Shown here: positions 46,735-55,343 of the stretch, piece by piece
Layout of the letters: each line of letters starts with the position of its first letter
Position numbering within the stretch: position 1 is the first letter of the stretch
DNA from: Chromobacterium paludis
Lineage (GTDB): Bacteria; Pseudomonadota; Gammaproteobacteria; Burkholderiales; Chromobacteriaceae
Direction of reading: 5' to 3'
NCBI RefSeq assembly: GCF_008275125.1
Contig: NZ_CP043473.1
Coordinates: 2,852,001-2,916,000, forward strand
Length of the DNA: 64,000 nucleotides
Program-made: the position numbers and the translations under genes
The notes under the pieces: model-generated
What the model was told of the DNA's origin: nothing
Seen by the model: the letters and a program-made list of their open reading frames with translations, nothing else
Databases searched by the model: none

Positions 46735-47763
46735 TTACTTAGCGCCGCCCATATCCTTAGCCAGGAAGAAGGCGTCGGAGAAGAACTCGTCTTCCGGCAG
46801 GGCGCGTTCGCGGGTGAAGGCGCCATGCGCCACCTCCACCATCACCGGCGCGCCGCAGGCATAGACTTGATGGCCGGACAAGTCGGCAAAATCTTCCAGC
46901 ACCGCCTGATGCACAAAGCCGGTGCGGCCGGTCCAGTTGTCTTCCGGCAGCGCCTCAGACAGCACCGGGATGTAGCGGATATGCGGATGCTCCGCGGCCC
47001 AGCCTTCCGCCAGATCGGACATATAGAGGTCAGCCTTGCTGCGTGCGCCCCAGTAGAAAGTCATCGGCCGCGTGATGCCGTGCTGGATCGCGTGCTCGAT
47101 GATGCCCTTCACCGGCGCGAAACCGGTGCCGCTGGCGATGAACACGATGGGCTTGTCCGACTCCTCCCGCAGGAAGAAGGAACCCAGCGGCCCCTTGAAG
47201 CGCATGATCTCGCGCTCCTTCATCTGATGAAACACGTACTCCGAGAAGGAGCCGCCTGGCTGGTGGCGGATATGTAGCTCCAGAAAAGCGTCGTCGTGCG
47301 GCGCGTTGGCGATGGAGAAGCTGCGCTTCTTGCCGTCCTTCATCAGGATGTCGATGTATTGGCCGGCGCGGAATTGCAGCCGTTCAGACACCGGCAGCTT
47401 CAGCTTCAGCACCGCCACGTCGTGGATTTTCTCGATTTTTTCCACCCGGCACGGCAGGGTCTTGATCTGGAAATCGCCGGCGCCGGTGACTTCGCGCACT
47501 TCGATGCTGATATCGCCCTGCGGCCGCGCGCAGCAGAACAGCGCCATGCCCTGGGCCTGCTCGGCCGAGGTCAGCGCTTTTTCCTGGAAGCCGTCCTGGC
47601 TCACTTCGCCTTCCACCACCTTGCCCTTGCAAGCGCCGCAGGCGCCGTCGCGGCAACCGTAAGGCAGGCCCACGCCCTGGCGCAGCGCGGCCTCAAGAAT
47701 GGTTTCGTGCGCCTCCACTCCGAATGTATGCCCACTGGGGAGCACCTTCACCTGGCAAGTCAT
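46735..47763 (-). CDS. 2Fe-2S flavin oxidoreductase (CDP-6-deoxyglucoseen reductase-like)
   Basis: A 342-residue electron-transfer protein. The N-terminal plant-type ferredoxin domain has YGCRDGACGACKG (C-x4-C-x2-C) and the fourth Cys in FCCARPQGD. The middle is an FAD domain (FRAGQYIDILMKDGKKRSFS), and the C-terminal NAD(P)H domain has IVFIASGTGFAPVKGIIEHA and FYWGARSKADLY. The order ferredoxin-FAD-NAD matches RfbI/AscD and phenol hydroxylase reductases. ATG 47763 follows AACGAC with GAGAAA upstream. No sugar genes are nearby, so a general reductase role is more likely. Divergent from the epimerase-like gene, 39 bases away. Confidence 0.85.
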   Translation of the reverse strand: MTCQVKVLPSGHTFGVEAHETILEAALRQGVGLPYGCRDGACGACKGKVVEGEVSQDGFQEKALTSAEQAQGMALFCCARPQGDISIEVREVTGAGDFQIKTLPCRVEKIEKIHDVAVLKLKLPVSERLQFRAGQYIDILMKDGKKRSFSIANAPHDDAFLELHIRHQPGGSFSEYVFHQMKEREIMRFKGPLGSFFLREESDKPIVFIASGTGFAPVKGIIEHAIQHGITRPMTFYWGARSKADLYMSDLAEGWAAEHPHIRYIPVLSEALPEDNWTGRTGFVHQAVLEDFADLSGHQVYACGAPVMVEVAHGAFTRERALPEDEFFSDAFFLAKDMGGAK

Positions 47764-47802
47764 GTCGTTTCTCAATCCCGAATTCTGGCTAAAATGCACA
47801 CC

Positions 47803-48720
47803 ATGCGTACCTTGCTCATCATCGGCGCCGGCGATGTCGCCTACCGCGCCCTACCCCTGCTGCGCCAACATTGGCGCATCCTTACACTGTGCCGCAGCCA
47901 GGAAACGGCCGCGCGCTGGCGGGCGCAAGGCGCCTTGCCGCTGATAGGCGATCTGGACGGCTTCTCCAGTCTCGCGCGGCTGGCCGGACTGGCCGACGCC
48001 GTGCTGATCACCGCGCCGCCGCCAAACAGCGGCCGGACCGACCCGAGAGTGCGCAAGTTATTGTACGCGCTGGCAAAAGCCGACAGCATACCACAGCAAT
48101 GGATCTACATCAGCACCAGCGGCGTGTATGGCAATGCCGATGGCAAGCTGCTGCGCGAGTCCTCTCCCCTGCATCCCAGCAGTGAGCGCGCGTTGCGACG
48201 CGCCGACGCCGAGGCCCAGCTGCGCCGCTTCGCCGCCCGCCGCGGTTGCGCGTTGACCATTTTGCGCGCGCCGGGCATTTACGCCGACGAGCGCCTGCCG
48301 CTGGCCCGCTTCGCCAGCGGCGCGCCGCTGATTGTCGACGCAGAGGACAGCTGGAGCAACCACATCCACGCCGATGATCTGGCGCGGCTGTGCGCGGCCG
48401 CGCTGCGGCGCAGGAACGGCATTCGCGTCTACAACGCCTGCGATGACCAGCCGCTGCCGGTCAGCCGCTGGTACCAGGCGCTGGGCGAGACGCTGGGTCT
48501 GCCCTGCCCGCCCCAATTGCCGCGCCAGCAGGTCAAGGCCAGCGTTTCGCCCATGCAATGGTCCTTCCTGGCCGAGTCGCGCCGGCTAGACAACGGCAGG
48601 CTGCGGCGCGAATTGCGCGTCGGCCTGCGGTGGCCGAGCGTGCTCGATTATCTGGACGCATTGCGCCAGGATGCGGCGCGAAAGGCGGCAATACTCGCAA
48701 GCTACGCCAAGATTCGGTAA
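47803..48720 (+). CDS. NAD-dependent epimerase/dehydratase-like protein (YeeZ-like)
   Basis: A 305-residue Rossmann protein of the extended short-chain dehydrogenase group: [13 protein letters not shown] at the N-terminus for NAD(P), [16 protein letters not shown] in the middle (the S..SGVYG segment), [15 protein letters not shown] and [16 protein letters not shown]. The standard Tyr-x3-Lys is altered to Tyr-Gly-Asn-Ala-Asp, so catalysis may differ. ATG 47803 lacks a ribosome binding site; TAAAAT (47790-47795) seven bases upstream looks like a -10, so the mRNA may be leaderless. ATG 47794 is an alternative. The substrate is unknown. Confidence 0.82.
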   Translation: MRTLLIIGAGDVAYRALPLLRQHWRILTLCRSQETAARWRAQGALPLIGDLDGFSSLARLAGLADAVLITAPPPNSGRTDPRVRKLLYALAKADSIPQQWIYISTSGVYGNADGKLLRESSPLHPSSERALRRADAEAQLRRFAARRGCALTILRAPGIYADERLPLARFASGAPLIVDAEDSWSNHIHADDLARLCAAALRRRNGIRVYNACDDQPLPVSRWYQALGETLGLPCPPQLPRQQVKASVSPMQWSFLAESRRLDNGRLRRELRVGLRWPSVLDYLDALRQDAARKAAILASYAKIR

Positions 48721-48757
48721 CATCGCGGTTTTTTTGAGTTTTCAGCAGGCCAGCAAA

Positions 48758-49438
48758 ATGGATAATCCGGCTTTCAAACGAGCGATCCGCAGCTTCGTGC
48801 TGCGCCAGGGCCATCTGTCCCAGGGCCAGCAGCGAGCGATGGATGAGGGCATGCCCAAGTGGGGCATAGAGTACCGTCCCGAGTGGATCGACCTGGAGCA
48901 GGCTTTCGGCCGCGCCGCGCCCAAGATCCTGGAAATCGGCTTCGGCATGGGCGGCGCTACTGCCGAGATCGCCGCGGCCAACCCGGACAAGGACTATCTG
49001 GGCATCGAGGTGCATGGCCCCGGCGTGGGCAATCTGTGCAAGCTGATCGCAGAGAAGGAATTGACCAATCTGCGGCTGATGCGCCACGACGCGGTGGAAG
49101 TGCTGGACAATATGCTGGCCGATGGCTGCCTGGACGGCGTGCACATTTTCTTCCCCGATCCGTGGCACAAGAAGCGCCACAACAAACGTCGCCTGATCCA
49201 GGCGCCGCTGGTGGAAAAGCTGGTGAAAAAGCTGAAGCCGGGCGGCTATCTGCATGCCGCCACCGACTGGGAAGATTACGCCATTCAAATCATGGAAGTG
49301 ATGAGCGGCAACGCCGACCTGGAAAATACCGCAGACGGCTACGCGCCCCGTCCGGACTATCGCCCGCTGACCAAGTTCGAGGCCCGCGGCATCAAGCTGG
49401 GCCACGGCGTGTGGGATGTGATCTTCCGCCGCAAGTAA
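48758..49438 (+). CDS. trmB: tRNA (guanine-N7-)-methyltransferase
   Basis: A 226-residue SAM-dependent enzyme that makes m7G46 in tRNA variable loops. Markers are [20 protein letters not shown] (SAM site), [32 protein letters not shown] (the TrmB signature) and [22 protein letters not shown] 48758 is chosen from the family N-terminus ([16 protein letters not shown]); the ribosome binding site is weak. It lies 37 bases after the epimerase-like gene and probably shares its transcript. Confidence 0.97.
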   Translation: MDNPAFKRAIRSFVLRQGHLSQGQQRAMDEGMPKWGIEYRPEWIDLEQAFGRAAPKILEIGFGMGGATAEIAAANPDKDYLGIEVHGPGVGNLCKLIAEKELTNLRLMRHDAVEVLDNMLADGCLDGVHIFFPDPWHKKRHNKRRLIQAPLVEKLVKKLKPGGYLHAATDWEDYAIQIMEVMSGNADLENTADGYAPRPDYRPLTKFEARGIKLGHGVWDVIFRRK

Positions 49439-49457
49439 ATCCGCAGATTCGCTTGCC

Positions 49458-49482
49458 ACGGCCCGCCCGCGCGGGCCGTTTT
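49458..49482. terminator. Terminator between trmB and glutathione peroxidase gene
   Basis: ACGGCCCGC / GCGGGCCGT stem with loop CCGC and TTTTC behind, between convergent genes. Confidence 0.75.
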
Positions 49483-49486
49483 CACG

Positions 49487-49966
49487 TCAGCGCGCCAGCA
49501 GCGCCTTGACGTCGTCCACCAGCTCGTGCGGCTCCACCGCCGGCTCGTAGCGTTTGACCACGCGGCCGCGATGGTCGATCAGAAACTTGGTGAAATTCCA
49601 TTTGATCGGATGCGGATGCGCGGAATCTGCCTGGGTCAGCCAGCGCCATAGCGGATGCGCGGCCTCTCCATTGACCTCCAGCTTGGCGAACAGCGGAAAC
49701 GTCACGCCGAAGCGGCTCTGGCAAAAAGCGGCGATCTCATCATTGCCGCCCGGCTCCTGGCCGCCGAATTGGTTGCACGGAAAGCCGAGCACGCTGAAAC
49801 CTTGCCCGGCGAAGTAATCGTGCAATTCCTGCAGCCCCGCGTATTGCCGGGTATAACCGCACTCGCTGGCGGTATTCACCAGCAAGAGCACCTGTCCTTC
49901 ATAGGCGGACAGCGCGGTCTCGCCCCCATCCATCAACTGCGCGCTGAAATCGTAGAGCGTGGTCAT
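49487..49966 (-). CDS. Glutathione peroxidase family thiol peroxidase
   Basis: A 159-residue thioredoxin-fold peroxidase. The peroxidatic Cys is in VNTASECGYTRQYAGLQ, with Gln in GFPCNQFGGQEPG and Trp in IKWNFTKFLIDHRG completing the Cys-Gln-Trp site. The Cys in FPCNQF may resolve the disulfide, as in thioredoxin-dependent members. GGAGG lies before ATG 49966; the longer frame to 50083 is discarded. It probably reduces lipid or hydrogen peroxides in the cytoplasm. Confidence 0.92.
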   Translation of the reverse strand: MTTLYDFSAQLMDGGETALSAYEGQVLLLVNTASECGYTRQYAGLQELHDYFAGQGFSVLGFPCNQFGGQEPGGNDEIAAFCQSRFGVTFPLFAKLEVNGEAAHPLWRWLTQADSAHPHPIKWNFTKFLIDHRGRVVKRYEPAVEPHELVDDVKALLAR

Positions 49967-50085
49967 GGCATGCGCCCTCCCGTATAATGCCGCAGCCGGC
50001 CAGCCGCCCGCGACCTTGCTACACCCGTTGCGCCGGCGGCGCGCCCGCGCCGAATCCAGCCCGCAATCGCCCGAGGTTTTCACTG

Positions 50086-50565
50086 ATGTTGTTCAACCCC
50101 AGCCGCCAGGACGCCCGCCGTTTCTTCTTCGACACCTGGAGCAAGTCCCAATCCGGCCAGCCCCTGTCCGACCTGGAGCAGATCGTCCTATCCATTCTTA
50201 TAGACCACCCGGAATACCATCCCATCCTGGAAAATCCGCAGGCCTTCCTGGAACAGGAGTGGACGCCGGACATGGGCGAGACCAATCCCTTCCTGCACCT
50301 GGGCCTGCACGTGGCCATCGCCGAGCAGCGCTCCATCGACCAGCCCTTCGGCATCCGCGCGTTGTACGCCCAACTGGCGCTGCGCCACGGCGACGAGCAT
50401 CGCGCCCAGCACGAGATGATGGAGTGCCTGGGCGAAATGATCTGGCACGCCCAGCGCTACGGCGGCGGACCGGACGTCAACCGTTACCTCACCTGCGTGC
50501 GCGGCAAGCTGGGCATGGGCGAGGAAGAGCAGCCGCGCGTCAATCCGAACGACATCCCGGATTGA
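50086..50565 (+). CDS. DUF1841 family protein
   Basis: A 159-residue helical protein (MLFNPSRQDARRFFFDTWSK; IVLSILIDHPEYHPIL; NPFLHLGLHVAIAEQRSIDQ) matching DUF1841, a small family of unknown function in beta- and gammaproteobacteria. A conserved H-x3-H-like segment (HLGLHVAI) and E-H in RHGDEHRAQHEMM could bind metal. GAGG precedes ATG 50086. It is divergent from the peroxidase gene, and about 185 bases without a gene follow. Confidence 0.85.
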   Translation: MLFNPSRQDARRFFFDTWSKSQSGQPLSDLEQIVLSILIDHPEYHPILENPQAFLEQEWTPDMGETNPFLHLGLHVAIAEQRSIDQPFGIRALYAQLALRHGDEHRAQHEMMECLGEMIWHAQRYGGGPDVNRYLTCVRGKLGMGEEEQPRVNPNDIPD

Positions 50566-50750
50566 CGCAAAAAAATACCGTGGCGGGGCAACCGGCCACG
50601 GCGACTCAAGCGGGGCAACTCGGCCATCGCTACTGGCCGAGCGCTTTCAGCATAGTAAATTCTTAATACAGCTCCAAGCCTACAGTAGATAATCCCCCCT
50701 CAGGGCAGCGTTACGCATCGGTTTTATTCCGCCTATCCGCCTGCAAGCGC

Positions 50751-51701
50751 TTAAACCAGCCGGTTGACCGATCCGCCGGCCACAAAGACCTCGATATTGG
50801 CCGCCAGCTGCGCGGCCAGCCGGCGCATGGCCTCGCCGCTGGCCCAGCCCACATGCGGCGTGACGATGAGATTGGGCAAGCGCGCCTTCAAGAGTGGATT
50901 GTCCGGAGACGGCGGCTCCGCGCTCAGCACATCGAAACCCGCCCCTCCCAACATTCCATACTTCAGCGCCGCCACCAGATCGGCCTCATCCACCAGGCCA
51001 CCACGCGCGGTATTGATCAGGATGGCGCCCGGCTTCATCGCCATCAGCTCGGCCTGGGCAATCATGCCGCGCGTCGCCTCGGTCAAGGGACAATGCAGCG
51101 ACACCACATCGGCCTGCGCCAGGGCCTCGTCAAACAATACCCTCCCCTCGCGCGCCAGCGGCACGCCCTTGCGCTCGGCGAAGATCACCTCCATGCCAAA
51201 AGCGCGCGCCATGGCGGCCAGTTGCTGGCCTATGCCGCCGCTGCCGATGATGGCCAGCGTGGCGCCGCGCAACTCGCGTATCGGCGCGCCAAAATGACAA
51301 AACTGCTTGGCCTGGCTCCATACGTCGGCGGCGACATCGCGCTGGTAAGCCGGCAGATTCTTCATCAGCGCCATCATCAGCGTAAACGCATGCTCGGCCA
51401 CGGTGTGATCGCCATAGTGACGGATATTGCACACCGCCACGCCGCGCTCGCGGCAGGCTTCCAGGTCGACATGGTTGTAGCCGGTGGCGGCGATGGCGAT
51501 CAGCTTCAGATTCGGCAGCGCGGCGATGATCTCGCGCGGCAGCGGCACCTTGTTGCTGATCACGATGTCGGCTTCGCCGACGTGATCGACGATCTGCTCT
51601 GGCAGGGTTGCGGGGTATTCGCGGTAGCGCGCGGGAAAGCTGAAAACGGGAACCGGGACAGGCAAGCTGTCCCGGTCCAGGAAGACGACATGATGGGTCA
51701 T
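50751..51701 (-). CDS. D-2-hydroxyacid dehydrogenase (glycerate dehydrogenase-like)
   Basis: A 316-residue NAD-dependent dehydrogenase. The dinucleotide loop is LAIIGSGGIGQQLAAMARAF, and the catalytic Arg, Glu and His lie in LINTARGGLVDEADL, FDVLSAEPP and IVTPHVGWAS. IAATGYNHVDLEACRERGVA and HTVAEHAFTLMMAL are typical of HprA/glycerate or hydroxypyruvate reductases. The exact substrate is uncertain. It lies 10 bases after the DUF2189 gene in the same direction. Confidence 0.92.
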   Translation of the reverse strand: MTHHVVFLDRDSLPVPVPVFSFPARYREYPATLPEQIVDHVGEADIVISNKVPLPREIIAALPNLKLIAIAATGYNHVDLEACRERGVAVCNIRHYGDHTVAEHAFTLMMALMKNLPAYQRDVAADVWSQAKQFCHFGAPIRELRGATLAIIGSGGIGQQLAAMARAFGMEVIFAERKGVPLAREGRVLFDEALAQADVVSLHCPLTEATRGMIAQAELMAMKPGAILINTARGGLVDEADLVAALKYGMLGGAGFDVLSAEPPSPDNPLLKARLPNLIVTPHVGWASGEAMRRLAAQLAANIEVFVAGGSVNRLV

Positions 51702-51711
51702 TGCGTGGAGG

Positions 51712-52509
51712 TCATCGCTCGAAGGTGATCAAATCCCGATACGCATGCCAGCTGGCCAAGCCGAGCACCGGCATGATGATGATCAGGCCCAGATAGTAGG
51801 TGGCAAATCCCACCACCGTCATGGCCACGATGATAGCCGCCCACGCAGTCATCGTCAGTATATTGCGGAATACCGTGCGCACACTGGCGATCATGGCGGT
51901 GATGGTATCCACCTCCTTGTCCAGCAGCAGCGGAATGGCCACCACGCTGAGCGCATAGACCAGCAAGGCGAAGAAGAAGCCGACCGCCATATAGGCTACC
52001 AGGAATTCCACATTGCCCGGCTTGAAAGCGTCGGCGACCAGTTCGCTCAAATTGGGCAGCGCCGCCGTGTCATAGAACAAGGCGAACATCAGCAGGGAAA
52101 CCCGGAACCAGCCGAACACCAGCACCGCCAGCAACACCGCGTACAGGCTGAAACCCGGCATGTTGACGCGCCAGGAGGTCAGGCTGTGCACCAGTTTCAC
52201 GCGGCCATGGCCGTCAAAAGCCTCCATCTGCTTGGCGATGTCATAGACGCCAATGGCGAGGAACGGCCCCGCCAGCAGGAAAATGGTGGCGAAGGTGATG
52301 ACCAGCTCCGGCGCCTGGTCCACATAAGCCCCCAGCAGATAGCCCATCAGGACGAACAGGGCGCCGTAGAACAGGCAGTCGGCCGGCGCCTTCTGGAAGT
52401 CGCGGAATCCCTTTCTCAGCCATAGCATGGTTTGAGCCAGTTCCACCGTGCGCGGCACCGGGCGCACCTGCGGCCCATCGTGATCATGATCGTGATGAAG
52501 AACATCCAT
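51712..52509 (-). CDS. DUF2189 integral membrane protein
   Basis: A 265-residue inner-membrane protein with about six hydrophobic segments and a His/Asp-rich N-terminus ([17 protein letters not shown]). [20 protein letters not shown] and the repeated Leu/Ala/Val blocks match DUF2189, of unknown function. AAGGGGGT precedes ATG 52509; the longer frame to 52599 is discarded. Upstream of the dehydrogenase gene by 10 bases, so cotranscribed. Confidence 0.85.
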   Translation of the reverse strand: MDVLHHDHDHDGPQVRPVPRTVELAQTMLWLRKGFRDFQKAPADCLFYGALFVLMGYLLGAYVDQAPELVITFATIFLLAGPFLAIGVYDIAKQMEAFDGHGRVKLVHSLTSWRVNMPGFSLYAVLLAVLVFGWFRVSLLMFALFYDTAALPNLSELVADAFKPGNVEFLVAYMAVGFFFALLVYALSVVAIPLLLDKEVDTITAMIASVRTVFRNILTMTAWAAIIVAMTVVGFATYYLGLIIIMPVLGLASWHAYRDLITFER

Positions 52510-52647
52510 GGCACACCCCCTTGCATTGGCGGAGAAATGGAGACGACGAGGTCTGAATTTCGTTATATGCCAAGCAGCGGAAAACACAAATCCGCCCACT
52601 GGCTGCTACAATCGCCGCGTTGCAACCCTTTTCGCAAAGGAAACCGC

Positions 52648-52974
52648 ATGAGCGAATTGATCATCGAAGAACTGGTCGTCGGCGAAGGCGCCGAGGCCGT
52701 GGCTGGCCAGGAAGTCACCGTCCACTACACCGGCTGGCTGACCGACGGCACCAAGTTCGACTCCAGCAAGGATCGCATGCAGCCGTTCAGCTTCCCGCTG
52801 GGCGCCGGCTACGTGATCAAGGGCTGGGACCAGGGCGTGCAGGGCATGAAGGTGGGCGGCAAGCGCAAGCTGACCATTCCGTCCGAGCTGGGCTACGGCG
52901 CGCGCGGCGCCGGCGGCGTGATCCCGCCGCACGCCACGCTGGTATTCGAAGTGGAATTGCTGCAGGTGGGCTGA
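52648..52974 (+). CDS. FKBP-type peptidyl-prolyl isomerase
   Basis: A 108-residue single FKBP domain: [60 protein letters not shown] and [17 protein letters not shown]. It lacks a signal peptide and the SlyD-type His-rich tail, so it is a cytoplasmic folding catalyst. AAAGGAAA lies before ATG 52648. Divergent from the DUF2189 gene. Confidence 0.96.
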   Translation: MSELIIEELVVGEGAEAVAGQEVTVHYTGWLTDGTKFDSSKDRMQPFSFPLGAGYVIKGWDQGVQGMKVGGKRKLTIPSELGYGARGAGGVIPPHATLVFEVELLQVG

Positions 52975-52991
52975 TTCCCGCGGCGCCAAGC

Positions 52992-53021
52992 AAAACGGCC
53001 ATCCCCAAGGATGGCCGTTTT
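52992..53021. terminator. Bidirectional terminator after FKBP gene
   Basis: AAAACGGCCATCC / GGATGGCCGTTTT perfect 13-bp stem with loop CCAA between convergent genes. Confidence 0.9.
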
Positions 53022-53038
53022 GCTTGAATGGCGAGATG

Positions 53039-53659
53039 TTACTTCTTCACGCAGGACTCGCGCCGGCGTTTGTACCAGATGCCGCCCACCACCAGCAGCA
53101 GCAAGGCCACGACGCTGAGAATGCCGGCCTGGCCGCGATGCACCATCATCATCAGCCAGTCGCGGTTGGCCGCGCCGTAATAACCCAGATAAACCCAAAC
53201 CGGCACGGAAATCAGCGCGGCAAAGCCATCCATCAGCAGAAAGCGCCAATACGGCACGCGCCGCGTCATGCCGGCTGTAATGAAGATGGGAGAACGCAAA
53301 CCCGGAAGAAAACGGGCCACAAACAATACCCAGTTGCCGTATTTCTCGAACTTCTCCTGCACAGCCTGGAAACGCTCCTGCGTCAGGATGCGGGCGATGG
53401 GTTTAAAACGCAGCACCTTGTGGCCGAAAATGCGCCCCGCCAGGAACATGATGCCGTCGCCGACCAGCACCCCAGCCATGCCGACAACAAACATATAATG
53501 GACATTGGTATAGCCGAGCCCGGAAATGACGCCGCCGGCCACCAGGGTAATGTCCTCCGGAATCGGCACGCCGAAGCCGCAAACCAGCAGCACCGCGAAC
53601 ACGGCGACGTAGCCGTAACCGGTGAAGAAGTCTAGAAGTATCTGCAGAGTATCCATCAT
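53039..53659 (-). CDS. DedA-family membrane protein
   Basis: A 206-residue protein with a VTT/SNARE-associated domain: FGVPIPEDITLVAGGVIS, GVLVGDGIMFLAGRIFG, WVLFVARFLPGLRSPIFITA and the membrane segments around them, ending in a basic tail. DedA proteins help flip undecaprenyl phosphate or other lipids and support envelope homeostasis. Divergent from alr; their shared upstream region carries a perfect inverted repeat. Confidence 0.92.
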   Translation of the reverse strand: MMDTLQILLDFFTGYGYVAVFAVLLVCGFGVPIPEDITLVAGGVISGLGYTNVHYMFVVGMAGVLVGDGIMFLAGRIFGHKVLRFKPIARILTQERFQAVQEKFEKYGNWVLFVARFLPGLRSPIFITAGMTRRVPYWRFLLMDGFAALISVPVWVYLGYYGAANRDWLMMMVHRGQAGILSVVALLLLVVGGIWYKRRRESCVKK

Positions 53660-53725
53660 TATTCCGTCTGTCGGCGATCAAGTCAGGGCGACATGGCAGC
53701 GGCAGATCGGCTAGAGTCCAAGCAC

Positions 53726-53749
53726 GGAGGTGTATAATAGCACACCTCC
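53726..53749. promoter_or_regulatory. Inverted repeat enclosing a -10 element upstream of alr
   Basis: GGAGGTGT / ACACCTCC, perfect 8-bp arms with 8-base spacer ATAATAGC; a TATAAT -10 (53732-53737) lies across the left arm and spacer. It could be an operator for alr or dedA, or a hairpin in the dedA-side transcript. Confidence 0.55.
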
Positions 53750-53767
53750 CCCTCACGCTTTCTTGAC

Positions 53768-54841
53768 ATGACTCGTCCTATCCGGCTGGAGATTTCCCTC
53801 CCGGCCATTCGCCATAATTTCCAGTTCATCCGCCAGCATGCGCGCTCCCGCCAACTATTCGCCGTGATCAAGGCCGACGCTTACGGCCACGGGGTAGTGG
53901 ACACGGCAAAGGCGTTGGCCGATCAAGCCGACGGTTTTGCCCTGCTCAATATCGAGGATGCGGTGCGGCTGCGCGAAGCCGGCATCCGCCAGCCCATCGC
54001 GCTGCTGGAAGGTCCGTTCGACGCGGCCGAAGCCGCGGCGATGGCCGACTACCGCCTGGGCGGCGCCGCCCACTCCATAGAACAGATGGACTGGCTGGCC
54101 AAAGGTTCCGCCGAGCGGCCGGTGGAGGTCTGGCTCAAGATCAACAGCGGCATGAACCGGCTTGGCTTTCGCCTGGAGCAGGCCGCGGATGCGCTGGCGC
54201 GTCTGCGCGCCCTGCCCGCCGTCCGTCCGACGACCATCATGACCCACTTCGCGACTGCCGATGAGGACTACGGCGTGGCAGAACAATGGGAGCGCTTCCA
54301 GCCGGCGGCGGCGGCCAGCGGCCTGGCGGTCTGCGCGGCGAACTCCGCCGCCCTGTTGCGCCACCCGCCTACCCATGGCGACATCGGCCGCCCCGGCATC
54401 GCGCTGTACGGCGCGTCGCCGTTCGGGAACGCCACGGGCGCCGAACTGGGACTGATCCCGGCGATGACGCTGTCGGCCGACATCATCGCCGTGCAGCACT
54501 TGCAGCCGGACGATGCCGTGGGCTATGGCCGCCGCTTCATCGCCGAGCGCGCCATGCGCATCGGCATCGTCGCCTGCGGCTATGCCGACGGCTATCCGCG
54601 CGTCGCCGCCAACGGCACGCCGGTCGCCGTGGACGGCCAGGCCAGCGGCACCGTGGGCCGCGTCTCCATGGACATGCTGGCGGTGGACCTGAGCCATCTG
54701 CCGCAAGCCGGCATCGGCAGCCGGGTGGAACTATGGGGCCCGCAAGTGCCGATCGAGCAAGTGGCCGCCGCCGCCGGCACCCTCAGCTATGAACTGATGA
54801 GCGCGGTGATGCCCAGGGTGCCCCGCATCGCGCATAGCTGA
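53768..54841 (+). CDS. alr: Alanine racemase
   Basis: A 357-residue PLP enzyme giving D-alanine for peptidoglycan. Lys35 in FAVIKADAYGHG binds PLP, and the second catalytic Tyr lies in CGYADGYPRVAA. Other markers are VWLKINSGMNRLGFR, NSAALLRHP, GRPGIALYGASPF and ISYELMSAVMPRVPR-like end (LSYELMSAVMPRVPRIAHS). There is no ribosome binding site before ATG 53768, which lies about 30 bases after a TATAAT. The last 59 bases overlap the convergent rhombosortase gene. Confidence 0.97.
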   Translation: MTRPIRLEISLPAIRHNFQFIRQHARSRQLFAVIKADAYGHGVVDTAKALADQADGFALLNIEDAVRLREAGIRQPIALLEGPFDAAEAAAMADYRLGGAAHSIEQMDWLAKGSAERPVEVWLKINSGMNRLGFRLEQAADALARLRALPAVRPTTIMTHFATADEDYGVAEQWERFQPAAAASGLAVCAANSAALLRHPPTHGDIGRPGIALYGASPFGNATGAELGLIPAMTLSADIIAVQHLQPDDAVGYGRRFIAERAMRIGIVACGYADGYPRVAANGTPVAVDGQASGTVGRVSMDMLAVDLSHLPQAGIGSRVELWGPQVPIEQVAAAAGTLSYELMSAVMPRVPRIAHS

Positions 54842-55343
54842 GTCCGGCCAGCAACAGCGGCGCCAGCACGGCGCCGCCGACATGGGCCGACCACAACACC
54901 GCCTCGCCCGCCGCCCCCGCATTCGGCCACAAGCCTTGCCACAGCAGGCGTAAAACCAGCGCGGCCAGCAGCCAGCGGCCCATGGCGTCTCTCCGCCGCA
55001 ACCAGGCCACCGCCGCCCACCAGCCGTACAACACGCCCGAAGCCCCTAGAAACGGCCGCGGCTCTGGCGGCAGCATCTGCTGCGCGGCCAACAGCCACGG
55101 CAGGGCCAGGGCCAACAGGCAAAGCGGAGCCGCCGCGCGGCGGCCGCCCAGGCCAGCCAACAACAGCAAGCCCAGGCTGTTCAGCGCGGCATGACGCCAG
55201 TCGGCATGCACCCAGCTGGCGGTGAATCCGCGCCACCACTCGCCGCTCCATGCGGGATCGAAGCGCCAGCGCCGCGCCGCCTCGCCCCATGGCGTCAACA
55301 GTGGCAGCAGCGCCGGCAGCAGGCTGGCCGGCAGAGGCCTCAC
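54783..55343 (-). CDS. Rhombosortase (rhomboid-family GlyGly-CTERM protease)
   Basis: A 186-residue, six-helix rhomboid serine protease. The nucleophile is Ser102 in FLGASGVLYGWWA, and its partner His154 is in SAHVGGAVLAP. The H-x4-H-x3-N block WVHADWRHAALNSLGL (His46, His51, Asn55) is the rhomboid loop. Small size and its gene partner fit the rhombosortase subgroup, which cleaves GlyGly-CTERM tails of secreted proteins. It probably starts with GTG 55343, which overlaps the stop of the nuclease gene by 4 bases (GTGA). The upstream frame to 55640 lies within the nuclease gene. Its 3' end overlaps alr by 59 bases. Confidence 0.85.
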   Translation of the reverse strand: MRPLPASLLPALLPLLTPWGEAARRWRFDPAWSGEWWRGFTASWVHADWRHAALNSLGLLLLAGLGGRRAAAPLCLLALALPWLLAAQQMLPPEPRPFLGASGVLYGWWAAVAWLRRRDAMGRWLLAALVLRLLWQGLWPNAGAAGEAVLWSAHVGGAVLAPLLLAGLSYARCGAPWASPRSSVHS

